NCBI GenBank assembly: GCA_017882065.1 | Contig: JADGQD010000022.1 | Span: 1 to 16,336, forward strand | DNA from: Anaerolineales bacterium | Lineage (GTDB): Bacteria; Chloroflexota; Anaerolineae; Anaerolineales; Villigracilaceae | Direction of reading: 5' to 3' | Length of the DNA stretch: 16,336 nucleotides | Shown here: positions 7,155 to 15,000 of the stretch, one piece after another | Layout of the letters: each line of letters begins with the position of its first letter | How positions within the stretch are numbered: the first letter of the stretch is position 1 | Translations under genes and position numbers: made by a program | The notes under the pieces: generated by a model | What the model saw: only the letters and a program-made list of their open reading frames with translations | Database searches by the model: none | What the model was told of the DNA's origin: nothing

Positions 7155-8888
7155 TCATCGTCCAATCATCTGCAGACGGACGGCATCCGGTGGAACATCC
7201 ATCAAGACGACCAGCTTTTCAACGACCTGTTTGAATATTGGAGCGGCTACCACCGAGGCAGCCCTGTTACTCTGCGGTTTTTCGAGCCAGACGTAGACAA
7301 TGAAGCGGGGATCGTTCACCGGTCCCCATCCAATAAAGGAGGCGTTGATATCATTTTCGTCGTATCCTCCTCCGGCGAGAGGAATCTGCGCCGTGCCGGT
7401 CTTTCCGGCGATGCGGTAACCGGGAACAAGCGCAGCGGACGATTCGGTCTCCAGAGCATTGGCCAGCATCTCGCTGATAGTGTGGGCGGTATTGGCGGAG
7501 ATGGGAGTGCCGACGATCTGCGTTCTGGTGTTGCTCTGTTTGCCATCCTGTATCTGGGCATAGAGCACGTGCGGATAGACCATCTTGCCGTCATTGGCGA
7601 GGGCTGAGGCGGCCACCACCATCTGGATGGGGGTTACAGAGACACCCTGGCCGAAGGCATTGGTGCCCAGTTCCACGGGACGCCAGTCGCCATCGCCGGG
7701 GATTTTCAAACGTCCGGAAGTTTCCTGAGCCAGGTCAATGCCGGTGGCATGACCGAGACCAAAGCGCTGCATGTAAGAGTAGAAACTTTCACTTTCCATC
7801 TTGGAAGAGACCCAGGCCAGGCAGACGTTGAGCGAGTTTGCCAGGCAGCCGGTCATATCCTGATAACCCCAGGCACCGCCATCCCAGTTGACAATTCTAA
7901 ATCCCCCAACCAGGATGTAACCCTCGTCGAAGAAGACCGTGTCGGGTTTGACAGCGCCGCTGTCCAGAGCGCCAGCCATGGTCAGGATTTTGGAGACCGA
8001 GCCGGGTTCATAGGCCTGGCTGATGGCCCGGTTGAAGGGGGTTTCTCCGGGGAAAACTGTGGTAATTTTCTGGTAGTCGTTCAGGTTCAGGCGTGGAGTG
8101 GAAGACATGGCCAAGATTTCACCAGAGCGCGGGTCCATGACGACAATTGTCCCGGAGGATGCGTTGGTACTCACCAGCGCCTGGTCTAGGATTTTTTCGA
8201 TGGCGGCCTGGATTTCGCGGTCAATGGTCAGGATGATGGTCTGACCGGGTGGGATGGTGGGGTATTCGGTGGCACGCCGCGGGTCGGCGGGGACCAGCAT
8301 CCGGACGGGGATGCCGGCCAGGATATTGTCGTATTTTTCTTCGATACCCAGGTAGCCGTGGTTATCTTCCGTTACGAAACCGAGCACGTTGGAAGCCAGG
8401 TCGTTTTCCGGGTAACTGCGTGCGTAATGGGCTTTGAAGTAGATGGCATCCAGGTTTTTCCCGGTCGGGTCACCGTAAGCAGCTTCCTGGAGTGTCATCA
8501 GTTGTTTGGCTTTGTCGGTGGAAACAAAATCATCCAGAATGATGTACTGGGCATTGACGGGGGCTAGAGAAATTCTGTAATTAACTTCGTCGAGGTCTAA
8601 GCCAGACATCTGTAGAGCCAGCATGACGGTCGGCATATCCGGGTTGACCGTCAGGTCCAGGCCGATTTCGTAGACGGTCTTATTCCCGGCCAGCAGGCTA
8701 CCGTGACGGTCATAGATTTCCCCGCGCGGCGGGTAATAGTCCTTCCAGACATAATTGCCCTGATCAATGACGCTTGCCACTTCCGGGCTGTTCTGGATGC
8801 GGACAATCTGCACAAGGATGGCGATGCCTAACACTGCCAGGAGGAAGGCGGTACTCAGATAGCGCCAGGCATGAAGGCGTTGTTTCAT
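7155..8888 (-). CDS. ftsI: Class B penicillin-binding protein, FtsI (PBP3)/PBP2-type transpeptidase
   Basis: Septal peptidoglycan D,D-transpeptidase. It has 577 aa with one N-terminal membrane anchor (about residues 11-30), then a PBP-dimerisation domain beginning near PPRGEIYDRHGSLLA (53-67), and the transpeptidase domain. The three active-site motifs are present: SVSK at 297-300 (catalytic Ser297 and Lys300, in EPGSVSK), SLN at 352-354, and KTGTAQ at 496-501. There is no C-terminal PASTA domain. The ATG at 8888 overlaps the ftsL-like stop as ATGA and has a GGAGGT site 6 nt upstream. The operon position directly after the ftsL-like gene and its probable pairing with FtsW favour FtsI over an elongation PBP2. 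Confidence 0.93.
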   Translation of the reverse strand: MKQRLHAWRYLSTAFLLAVLGIAILVQIVRIQNSPEVASVIDQGNYVWKDYYPPRGEIYDRHGSLLAGNKTVYEIGLDLTVNPDMPTVMLALQMSGLDLDEVNYRISLAPVNAQYIILDDFVSTDKAKQLMTLQEAAYGDPTGKNLDAIYFKAHYARSYPENDLASNVLGFVTEDNHGYLGIEEKYDNILAGIPVRMLVPADPRRATEYPTIPPGQTIILTIDREIQAAIEKILDQALVSTNASSGTIVVMDPRSGEILAMSSTPRLNLNDYQKITTVFPGETPFNRAISQAYEPGSVSKILTMAGALDSGAVKPDTVFFDEGYILVGGFRIVNWDGGAWGYQDMTGCLANSLNVCLAWVSSKMESESFYSYMQRFGLGHATGIDLAQETSGRLKIPGDGDWRPVELGTNAFGQGVSVTPIQMVVAASALANDGKMVYPHVLYAQIQDGKQSNTRTQIVGTPISANTAHTISEMLANALETESSAALVPGYRIAGKTGTAQIPLAGGGYDENDINASFIGWGPVNDPRFIVYVWLEKPQSNRAASVVAAPIFKQVVEKLVVLMDVPPDAVRLQMIGR

Positions 8889-9355
8889 GGCTGACCTCCA
8901 GCAGAGGCGGAAGAAGCTTGCTGATTCATGAAATAATCGAACCAGGATTCAGTGTATTCGGGGAGGATGATAGGAACAGCTGGTGCATTTGTGCCCGGCG
9001 TGGACCTATCCACGGCCGATTGCGGCACATACCCGGCGACGGCCACGTAGGTTATGTCATCCGGACTGGCAGGCTGGAAGCCCATGGTTTCGGCGCGCTG
9101 CTGCATGGCTTCGACGGAAGTCAGCCCGGCCAACTGGGTTTCCGAATCAGCGTTGACACGCTGGTTGGTGGTGATCGTGGCCTGCAGTGAAATGGTTTCG
9201 CGCCCGGCCAACGTGGCCCCCACAGTGACATTCAGGTAAAGACCTGCCACCATGGCCATCAACACCAGTGCAACCAAAAACAGGCCGATCCACTGGCGTT
9301 GCACCCGCCAGGGGGCTTGACGAACTTTCTGGACGATTTGCGTGACATTATTCAT
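8885..9355 (-). CDS. ftsL: FtsL-like bitopic division protein
   Basis: A small protein (156 aa from the ATG at 9355) with a short cytoplasmic N-terminus, one membrane helix at about 22-42, and an external region with heptad-like spacing (about 50-90). That region ends in EAMQQRAETMGFQPASPDD, which resembles the FtsL/DivIC pattern of a basic helix then a G.....P turn. The C-terminal 50 residues are Pro/Ser/Ala-rich and probably disordered. FtsL-type proteins bridge FtsQ/FtsB to FtsW-FtsI and activate septal synthesis. FtsL is poorly conserved, so the call relies mostly on topology and on lying between rsmH and ftsI. An upstream in-frame GTG at 9424 would give 179 aa; the ATG is preferred because the extension has no resemblance to anything, although no strong ribosome site marks either start. 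Confidence 0.75.
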   Translation of the reverse strand: MNNVTQIVQKVRQAPWRVQRQWIGLFLVALVLMAMVAGLYLNVTVGATLAGRETISLQATITTNQRVNADSETQLAGLTSVEAMQQRAETMGFQPASPDDITYVAVAGYVPQSAVDRSTPGTNAPAVPIILPEYTESWFDYFMNQQASSASAGGQP

Positions 9356-9436
9356 CTTATACTGTCCATTAAACTGCTTACCAGTGGTTATCGGTGACGC
9401 TGCACCTCCGTTCTGAGCCAACACCCATTGGCTTGC

Positions 9437-10396
9437 CTATAATTTCTCAGCAACACGTAACTTGGCGCTGCGTGCGCGGGAATTCTGGTTGATTTCTGCC
9501 TCCGTCGGCGTGATGGGCCGGCGGGTGATTTCCTTGATACTCGCTTTATGCCCGCAGGTGCAGATCGGCTGGCGGGGCGGGCAGATGCAGTCCTTGCTTT
9601 CCCGGCGAAAATATTCTTTGACGAGCCGGTCTTCCAGCGAGTGGAACGAGATGATTGCCAGCCTGCCTCCCGGACCGAGAGCCTGTACCGCCAGTGGAAG
9701 GATTTTCTCCACCGACTCCAGTTCGCCGTTGACGGCGATGCGCAGGGCCTGGAAGGTCTGCGTGGCGGGGTGGTGGGGACCGCGCCGGGGCTGGACTCGC
9801 TCGATGGCGACGGCCAGTTGCCGGGTCCCGCCCACAGGCCGGGCAGCGACGATGGCCCGGGCGATGCGCCGGGCAGCGGGTTCCTCCCCGTAGCGGAAGA
9901 GCAGGTCGGCCAGTTCCTGCTCCGGCCACTCGTTGACAATCTCGGCGGCGGTGAGCGGGTTCGAAGGGTCGAAGCGCATGTCCAGCGGACCGTCGGCCAG
10001 GAAGGAGAAGCCGCGCTCCGGGGTATCGAACTGCATGGAGGAGGCGCCCAGGTCGAGCAGGATGCCATCCACCGAGACCCAGCCCAGTTCAGCCAGTTGG
10101 CCGGGGAGGGAGGTGTAGGAGGCCTTCTTTAACCGTGCACGCTCCCCGAAAGAAGCAAGTTTCTGGCGGGCCAGACCGAGCGCCTGGGGGTCCACATCCA
10201 GGCCGAGCAGTTGGCCTTCCGGTTCGCTTCCGGCGAGCAGACCGGCCGCATGGCCGCCTGCGCCGAGCGTCCCATCCACATAGCGTGCTCCGCTTTTCGG
10301 GCGTAAAGCGTGTATAATTTCCTGGTAAAGTACTGGTTGGTGCACCGGTAATATCTCAGCGGGTCTTGAGATCGAGCGCCGCGAAGCGTTGGGCAT
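9437..10396 (-). CDS. rsmH: RsmH (MraW), 16S rRNA cytosine-1402 N4-methyltransferase
   Basis: SAM-dependent methyltransferase that modifies C1402 in the 16S rRNA decoding centre. The family start HxPVLxxE is seen as HQPVLYQEI, followed by the SAM-binding motif YVDGTLGAGGHA, the LGLDVDPQAL strand, GILLDLGASSMQFD and the long ERGFSF..DGPLDMRFD segment, which is diagnostic. The C-terminal half has IISFHSLEDRLVKEYF, then the Cys-rich CICPPRQPICTCG and the RSAKLRVAEK tail. I choose the ATG at 10396 (319 aa), which overlaps mraZ by 41 nt; a GTG at 10345, just upstream of the conserved HQPVL, is an alternative, and the frame stays open to 10480. It lies directly after mraZ, as in most dcw clusters, and about 80 nt before the ftsL-like gene. 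Confidence 0.94.
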   Translation of the reverse strand: MPNASRRSISRPAEILPVHQPVLYQEIIHALRPKSGARYVDGTLGAGGHAAGLLAGSEPEGQLLGLDVDPQALGLARQKLASFGERARLKKASYTSLPGQLAELGWVSVDGILLDLGASSMQFDTPERGFSFLADGPLDMRFDPSNPLTAAEIVNEWPEQELADLLFRYGEEPAARRIARAIVAARPVGGTRQLAVAIERVQPRRGPHHPATQTFQALRIAVNGELESVEKILPLAVQALGPGGRLAIISFHSLEDRLVKEYFRRESKDCICPPRQPICTCGHKASIKEITRRPITPTEAEINQNSRARSAKLRVAEKL

Positions 10397-10793
10397 TGGC
10401 CTCGGCGTTGCTGACTTGGACTTCCTGCTCTTTCCAGAGTTCGGGCGACCAGATCTCGAAGTAATCGCCCTGGCCGACAAAGACTACGTTTTCTTTCAGG
10501 TCGGCATATTCTTTCAGGTTCGGCGAGAGCAGGATGCGCTCTGCGCCATCGGGCACAACCCGCAAGGCGTTGCCCAGGATGATGCGGCGCAGTAGACGGG
10601 CGGTTGGGTCGGTTAGGTTCATCGCCATCAGGCGGTCATAAAGGAGTTGGAAGACCGCCGGAGGCAGCACCATCAGATTGCGGTCCAGTCCCTGGACGAC
10701 AAAAGCGCCTTCAGCTGGCAGTTCCCGGAATTTCGACGGGATCGTCAGTCGGCCTTTATCATCGAAGGAGTGCTGGTACTGGTTTAGGAACAT
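10356..10793 (-). CDS. mraZ: MraZ, transcriptional regulator of the dcw operon
   Basis: DNA-binding protein of the AbrB/SpoVT superfamily that forms a ring and represses its own dcw promoter in species where it has been studied. It has 145 aa, the family norm. Both MraZ repeats are visible: the first has the DxxxR signature in SFDDKGRLTIPSKFREL (residues 9-25), the second in PDGAERILLSPNLKEYA (about 81-97). The start is the ATG at 10793. It is the first gene of the operon, and its upstream region carries a matching three-copy GTGGGA operator. The 3' end overlaps rsmH. Confidence 0.96.
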   Translation of the reverse strand: MFLNQYQHSFDDKGRLTIPSKFRELPAEGAFVVQGLDRNLMVLPPAVFQLLYDRLMAMNLTDPTARLLRRIILGNALRVVPDGAERILLSPNLKEYADLKENVVFVGQGDYFEIWSPELWKEQEVQVSNAEANAQRFAALDLKTR

Positions 10794-10820
10794 TAGTTCT
10801 ACTTACCTTATTTAACCAGA

Positions 10821-10839
10821 ATGCCGGAATTACCGGCAT
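10821..10839 (-). promoter_or_regulatory. Hairpin in the mraZ 5' leader
   Basis: A perfect 7-bp inverted repeat (ATGCCGG at 10821-10827, CCGGCAT at 10833-10839) with a 5-nt AT loop. It lies about 28 nt upstream of the mraZ start and would form in the leader RNA. It abuts the last MraZ operator repeat. Function is unknown; it may protect or tune the leader, or be a second protein-binding site. Confidence 0.5.
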
Positions 10840-10864
10840 CCCACTTCGTCCCACTTGCTCCCAC
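10839..10864 (-). promoter_or_regulatory. MraZ operator: three GTGGGA repeats at 10-bp spacing
   Basis: On the minus strand GTGGGA occurs three times, at 10864-10859, 10854-10849 and 10844-10839, each separated by four bases so that repeats fall exactly 10 bp (about one helical turn) apart. This matches the known MraZ binding region of TGGGA-N5 repeats found upstream of mraZ in several bacteria. The array sits immediately downstream of the predicted -10 box, covering the expected transcription start region, which suits repression. Confidence 0.9.
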
Positions 10865-10874
10865 GGACAGGTTC

Positions 10875-10904
10875 ATTCTAGCACATAATCGGTATGAATT
10901 ACAA
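10875..10904 (-). promoter_or_regulatory. Predicted sigma70-type promoter of the dcw operon
   Basis: On the minus strand, TTGTAA (10904-10899) and TAGAAT (10880-10875) are separated by 18 bp. Both are close to the -35 and -10 consensus. Transcription would begin near 10868, giving a leader of about 75 nt before mraZ that starts in the GTGGGA array. The position relative to the operator supports the call. Confidence 0.65.
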
Positions 10905-10960
10905 GTGGGACTTTCGTTTTTTGAAGGTGGGTTTCCTGGTCATTTCTTTACCCATTTTCT

Positions 10961-11941
10961 ATGGTTCCTGAAATCCAATTACTAACCTCCCCTCACTGGA
11001 AAGACTACGAACTGCTCGATTCCGGCGACGGACAGAAGCTGGAACGCTTTGGCCCTTACACCTTCGTCCGGCCCGAAGTGCAGGCGTTGTGGACGAAAAC
11101 CTTGCCCGCCGAAACGTGGCAGGCGGCGCACGCCGTCTTCCAGCCCAGCGGGGAGGAGAGCGGGGGGCACTGGGCGTTTAAGAAAAAAGTTCCGGAGCAA
11201 TGGGAGATGAGTTACACTCTCACCCCTGGCGCCTTCACGAAGCATCCCTCTGGGGCTTCCGAAGGTAGAGGGGAACTGCGCTTCTCGGTGATGACCACCC
11301 CCGGGCGGCACCTGGGTGTCTTTCCAGAATGCGCCGCGCACTGGGACTGGATGGGGGAACTTATTCATAAGGCCGGACGTCCCCCTTCGGGGATGCTTCG
11401 CGAGCCGTCCGCCCCTACCGGGCAACCCGTGAATGTCCTGAATTTGTTCGGCTATACCGGGTTGGCGTCGCTGGCCTGTGCGGCCGCCGGGGCCAAGGTC
11501 ACGCACGTGGACGCTTCGAAGAAATCTGTGAGCTGGGCGCGCGCCAACCAGATCCTTTCCGGGCTGGCGGAGAAACCCGTCCGCTGGATCGTGGATGATG
11601 CGCTGAAGTTCGTTGAGCGCGAGGCACGGCGGGGAGCCAAATACAATGGGATCGTGCTCGACCCGCCCAAGTTCGGGCGCGGACCGAAGGGCGAGGTGTG
11701 GGAGGTCTACAAGTCCCTGCCAGAGTTACTGCAGGCCTGCCGGGCGGTGTTGAGTGACCGGCCCCTGTTCGTGGTGCTGACGGTGTACGCCGTCAAACTG
11801 CCTGCCATCCATGCCCATTCTGTACTGGCAGAGATGATGAAAGGCTGCGGGGGAGAACTGGAATGTGGCGAGTTGGTGACAGAGGAGAAAAGCGCCGGTA
11901 GATTGCTCTCGCAGGCAGTGTATGCGAGGTGGAATTCGTAG
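10961..11941 (+). CDS. Class I SAM-dependent methyltransferase, RlmI/RlmK-related (COG1092-like)
   Basis: A 326-aa protein with an N-terminal module (YELLDSGDGQKLERFGPY, residues 16-33) seen in a subgroup of COG1092 methyltransferases. A Rossmann SAM domain follows: motif I NLFGYTGLASLA at 161-172, acidic ribose-binding THVDASKKSV at 181-190, and motif IV LDPPKFGRG at 233-241. GVFPECAAHWDWM at 119-131 is also typical. Relatives modify 23S rRNA, but the S/T-C-S cysteine motif that follows motif IV in RlmI is absent (VVLTVYAVKL at 271-280), so an m5C activity is doubtful and the substrate is unassigned. Two Pro/Ser/Gly-rich inserts (about 92-104 and 139-150) are encoded by hairpin repeats. It is divergent from mraZ; no good ribosome site precedes the ATG. 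Confidence 0.85.
   Translation: MVPEIQLLTSPHWKDYELLDSGDGQKLERFGPYTFVRPEVQALWTKTLPAETWQAAHAVFQPSGEESGGHWAFKKKVPEQWEMSYTLTPGAFTKHPSGASEGRGELRFSVMTTPGRHLGVFPECAAHWDWMGELIHKAGRPPSGMLREPSAPTGQPVNVLNLFGYTGLASLACAAAGAKVTHVDASKKSVSWARANQILSGLAEKPVRWIVDDALKFVEREARRGAKYNGIVLDPPKFGRGPKGEVWEVYKSLPELLQACRAVLSDRPLFVVLTVYAVKLPAIHAHSVLAEMMKGCGGELECGELVTEEKSAGRLLSQAVYARWNS
11238..11272 (+). repeat. Hairpin-forming repeat inserted in the methyltransferase gene, copy 1
   Basis: The core CGAAGCATCCC (11238-11248) is followed by a 6-bp stem, CCCTCT at 11246-11251 and AGAGGG at 11267-11272. The stem-to-stem segment is 27 nt and in frame, coding residues 96-104. The same 11-mer occurs inverted at 11390-11400 in the same gene. 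It looks like a short mobile repeat that landed in a variable loop. Confidence 0.5.
11375..11410 (-). repeat. Hairpin-forming repeat inserted in the methyltransferase gene, copy 2 (inverted)
   Basis: A 36-nt, in-frame segment (residues 139-150) bounded by GGACG (11375-11379) and CGTCC (11406-11410), with an inner hairpin CCCC-TTC-GGGG at 11382-11392. Read on the minus strand it contains the same CGAAGCATCCC core as copy 1 (11400-11390). It lies between the conserved AHWDW region and SAM motif I. Confidence 0.5.
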
Positions 11942-12006
11942 GGGCAGACAGCCGTTCGCCTTTACGGTTTAACCACCAATTTATCACTCTCTCTCAACGC
12001 CGAATT

Positions 12007-12015
12007 TGGTACAAT
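12007..12015 (+). promoter_or_regulatory. Extended -10 promoter for the GT-C/NHL gene
   Basis: TGG-TACAAT is an extended -10 element (TG, one base, then a near-consensus hexamer at 12010-12015). No convincing -35 is seen, which is usual for extended -10 promoters. Transcription would begin at about 12022-12023, at the ATG itself, implying a leaderless mRNA. No Shine-Dalgarno sequence is present. Confidence 0.55.
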
Positions 12016-12022
12016 AGCGGGA

Positions 12023-15000
12023 ATGATGCCCACACGTGAAAAACCATCCCTCCTCGATACACCACTCAAGCGCTGGTTCCCGCTGAACGTGGAAACCCTG
12101 TTGGTGGTCCTGCTGCTGGCGGTTGCCGTCGTTTCACGCTTCTATGATCTGGGGGCACGCACCATGAGTCACGACGAGATCAACCACGTCGTGCCAACCT
12201 TCAGCCTGTATTCCGGCAATGGGTACAAGTACGACCCGATGAGTCACGGGCCGTTCCAGTACCACATGATGGCCCTCTCCTATGCGCTCTTCGGCGATAA
12301 CGATTTCACCACCCGCATCCCGGCGGCTGTCCTCAGCATCGCCGCGTTTTTAGTAGTCGTGTTCGCCTTCCGGCGCTACCTGGGCCGCACCGGGGCGCTG
12401 GTGGCGGGGGCGCTGATCATCATTTCTCCCCTGATGCTCTTCTATGCACGCTACGCCCGCAACGAGTCCTACATTGTCCTGTGGGGCATCCTGACAATTT
12501 ACGCTATCCTGCGTTACCTTGAACGCGGCGAGGCTTGGGCCTTGTTCCTTTTCACTGCCGTCAACGCGCTCCATTTCACCGACAAGGCCACCTCCTACAT
12601 GTTCGCGGCCGAGGAATTCCTCTTCTTAGCGGCCTATTTCGTGGACCGGGTCTCGCGCCGCGAGTGGCAGTCTGGACGGCGGCGGGCCTTCTTCCTGCTC
12701 GGCCTGGCCCTGACCGTGGTGCTGTTGGCCGCGGCGGCAGGATTCTATCTCTCCAATAAGCCCACTGCCGACACGGCCGCGGAGCAAGTCCGGACGATGA
12801 TCATCGTGGTGAGCATCCTGGCGGCGGGCGGGGTGGGGGCGCTGGTCTGGTCGGGGGCTTCGCTGGCACTTGGTCTCGGCTGGGCCGGTATCAAGTCTGA
12901 GCGGGTGGCCGACATGCTGCTCCTGCTCGGTACGTTCATCCTGCCTCTTCTGAGCGCCATCCCGATCAAGTTGATGGGCTACACCCCCCTGGATTACACC
13001 ACCACGGGCATGCTGCGGGTGGCCGGAGTGGCGGCAGCGCTGGCTGCCATCGGTATTGCGCTGGGACTGTGGTGGTTCGGGCGCAAGTGGCTGTTCCACG
13101 CCGCGCTGTTCTTTGTCCCGTTCATCTTGCTCTATAGCACGTTCTTCACCAACCCGGAAGGGATCGTGGGAGGGCTGGTGGGGGCGCTCAGTTACTGGAC
13201 CGAACAGCAAGCCGTGGCGCGCGGCGGACAACCCCTGTACTATTATGAGCTGCTCATGATCCCGATGTACGAGTTCCTGCCTGCCCTGGGGACGGTCGTG
13301 GCTGCGGGGATTGCCAGTCGCGTGCGACTGTGGCAGAGCCAGCCGGGCCAGCCGTTTACCCGGCCTCAAGCAGATCCTTCGACAAGCTCAGGGCAAGCAG
13401 CGACCCCGCCGGTCCCGGTGGCGGCGCTGCTGGTCTTCTGGTCGGTGAGCAGCCTGGCTGTATTCACCTATGCCGGGGAGAAGATGCCCTGGCTGACCAT
13501 CCACATTGCCCTGCCGATGATCCTCTCAACGGCCTGGGCCATCGGCTGGCTGGTGGAGACCGTGCCATGGGGGAAAGTGTCCGTATGGGTCTTCCGGAAT
13601 TATGCCCGCCTCGCCATACTGGTTCTTTTTGGCCTCCTGGCCATGCAGACCGGCAGGGACGCTTTCAGGGCTGCCTACATTAACTATGATTACGCCACCG
13701 AGTATCTGGTCTACGCCCATGCTGCGCCCCTCCCCAAGGAGTTGTTTGGCCAGATCGAGGAACTGTCCATCCGCACCACCGGCACGACGACCGACATCGT
13801 GGTGGCCTACGACAACGATGTGCGCTACCCGTACTGGTGGTACATGCGCCGTTTCACCAACAAAATTGACTTCGATGTGAACCCGACCCGTGACGCGCGC
13901 CGGGCGCTGGTGATCGCCGTGGGGGATGCAAACCTGACCAAGATCACTCCTGTCGTCCGGCAGGATTACTTCGAATTCGCGGGTATGCGCCTGTGGTGGC
14001 CCAACATGGATTATTGGAACCTTAAATGGGGTACGATCGAGTCTGAACGCACCAGCGCCCTCCAGACGGAGTATGCCGGAACAGACAAGATCATGCCGGC
14101 GATGAATATCTTAGGATACCTGGAGTACGCCTGGCCGCATATCAAGCCTTTTTTCACCGACGCTCAAGTGCGCAATGCGGTCTTCCAGATCTGGTTCAAC
14201 GACGACTTTACCGAATGGGGTGCGCTGAAAAATAGTACGGCCTATACCCTCACCGATTGGGGCGTCGCCAACCGGATGCATTACTACATCCGCAAGGACA
14301 TCGCCGCGCAACTTTGGCCTTATGGTGCCAGCGCCCAGGCGCTGGTCACTCCCGTCGACCCGTATGCGGCCATTACCACCACGGCCTCTCCGGACCTTGT
14401 GTTGGGCGCGGCTGGCACTGAGCCGGGACAGTTCCAGTCGCCGCGGGCCGTGGCAGTGGCCGCGGATGGCAGCCTGTACGTGGTCGATTCGATGAATGAC
14501 CGCATCCAACATCTTAGTCAGGATGGAAAGGTGCTCCAAGTTTGGGGCACACGCGCGGATACGTCACAGGGCGAGGCTCCCGGCGGGACCTTTAACGAGC
14601 CGTGGGGGATTGCCGTTGCTCCGGACGGCAGTGTCTACGTGGCCGACACCTGGAACTATCGCATCCAGAAATTTACCGCCGAGGGGAAGTTTGTCAGCAT
14701 GTGGGGCTTTTTCGGGCAGGCCGCCGATGCGCCCGAAGCCTTCTATGGTCCGCGCGGCGTTGCTGTGGACACTCAAGGCCGCGTCTATGTCGCCGATACC
14801 GGTAACAAGCGCATTGTTGTCTTTGGCCCGGATGGGGAATACATCACCCAGTTCGGCACTCCGGGCATGGGCCTGGGCCAGTTGGATGAGCCGGTGGCAG
14901 TGGCCCTGGACGCGGCGGGGAACGTCTACGTGACCGACACCTGGAACCAGCGCGTGCAGGTCTTTGCCCCCGCTGCGGATGGGCTGGTCTATACCGCCAT

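Noticed and set aside
9356..9424. Longer ftsL-like start at the GTG 9424
   Set aside because: The extension is low-complexity and polar; the ATG at 9355 gives the expected short cytoplasmic tail before the membrane helix. Not fully excluded.
9548..10132. Long plus-strand open frame opposite rsmH
   Set aside because: It is antisense to a fully conserved RsmH and its translation has no domain-like pattern; GC-rich sequence often gives such shadow frames.
11942..12006. Terminator after the methyltransferase
   Set aside because: No stem followed by a T-run could be found in this gap.
12626..13369. 247-codon minus-strand frame opposite the glycosyltransferase
   Set aside because: The translation is rich in Arg, Gln, Pro and His with no recognisable motif, as expected for the antisense of a hydrophobic membrane protein.
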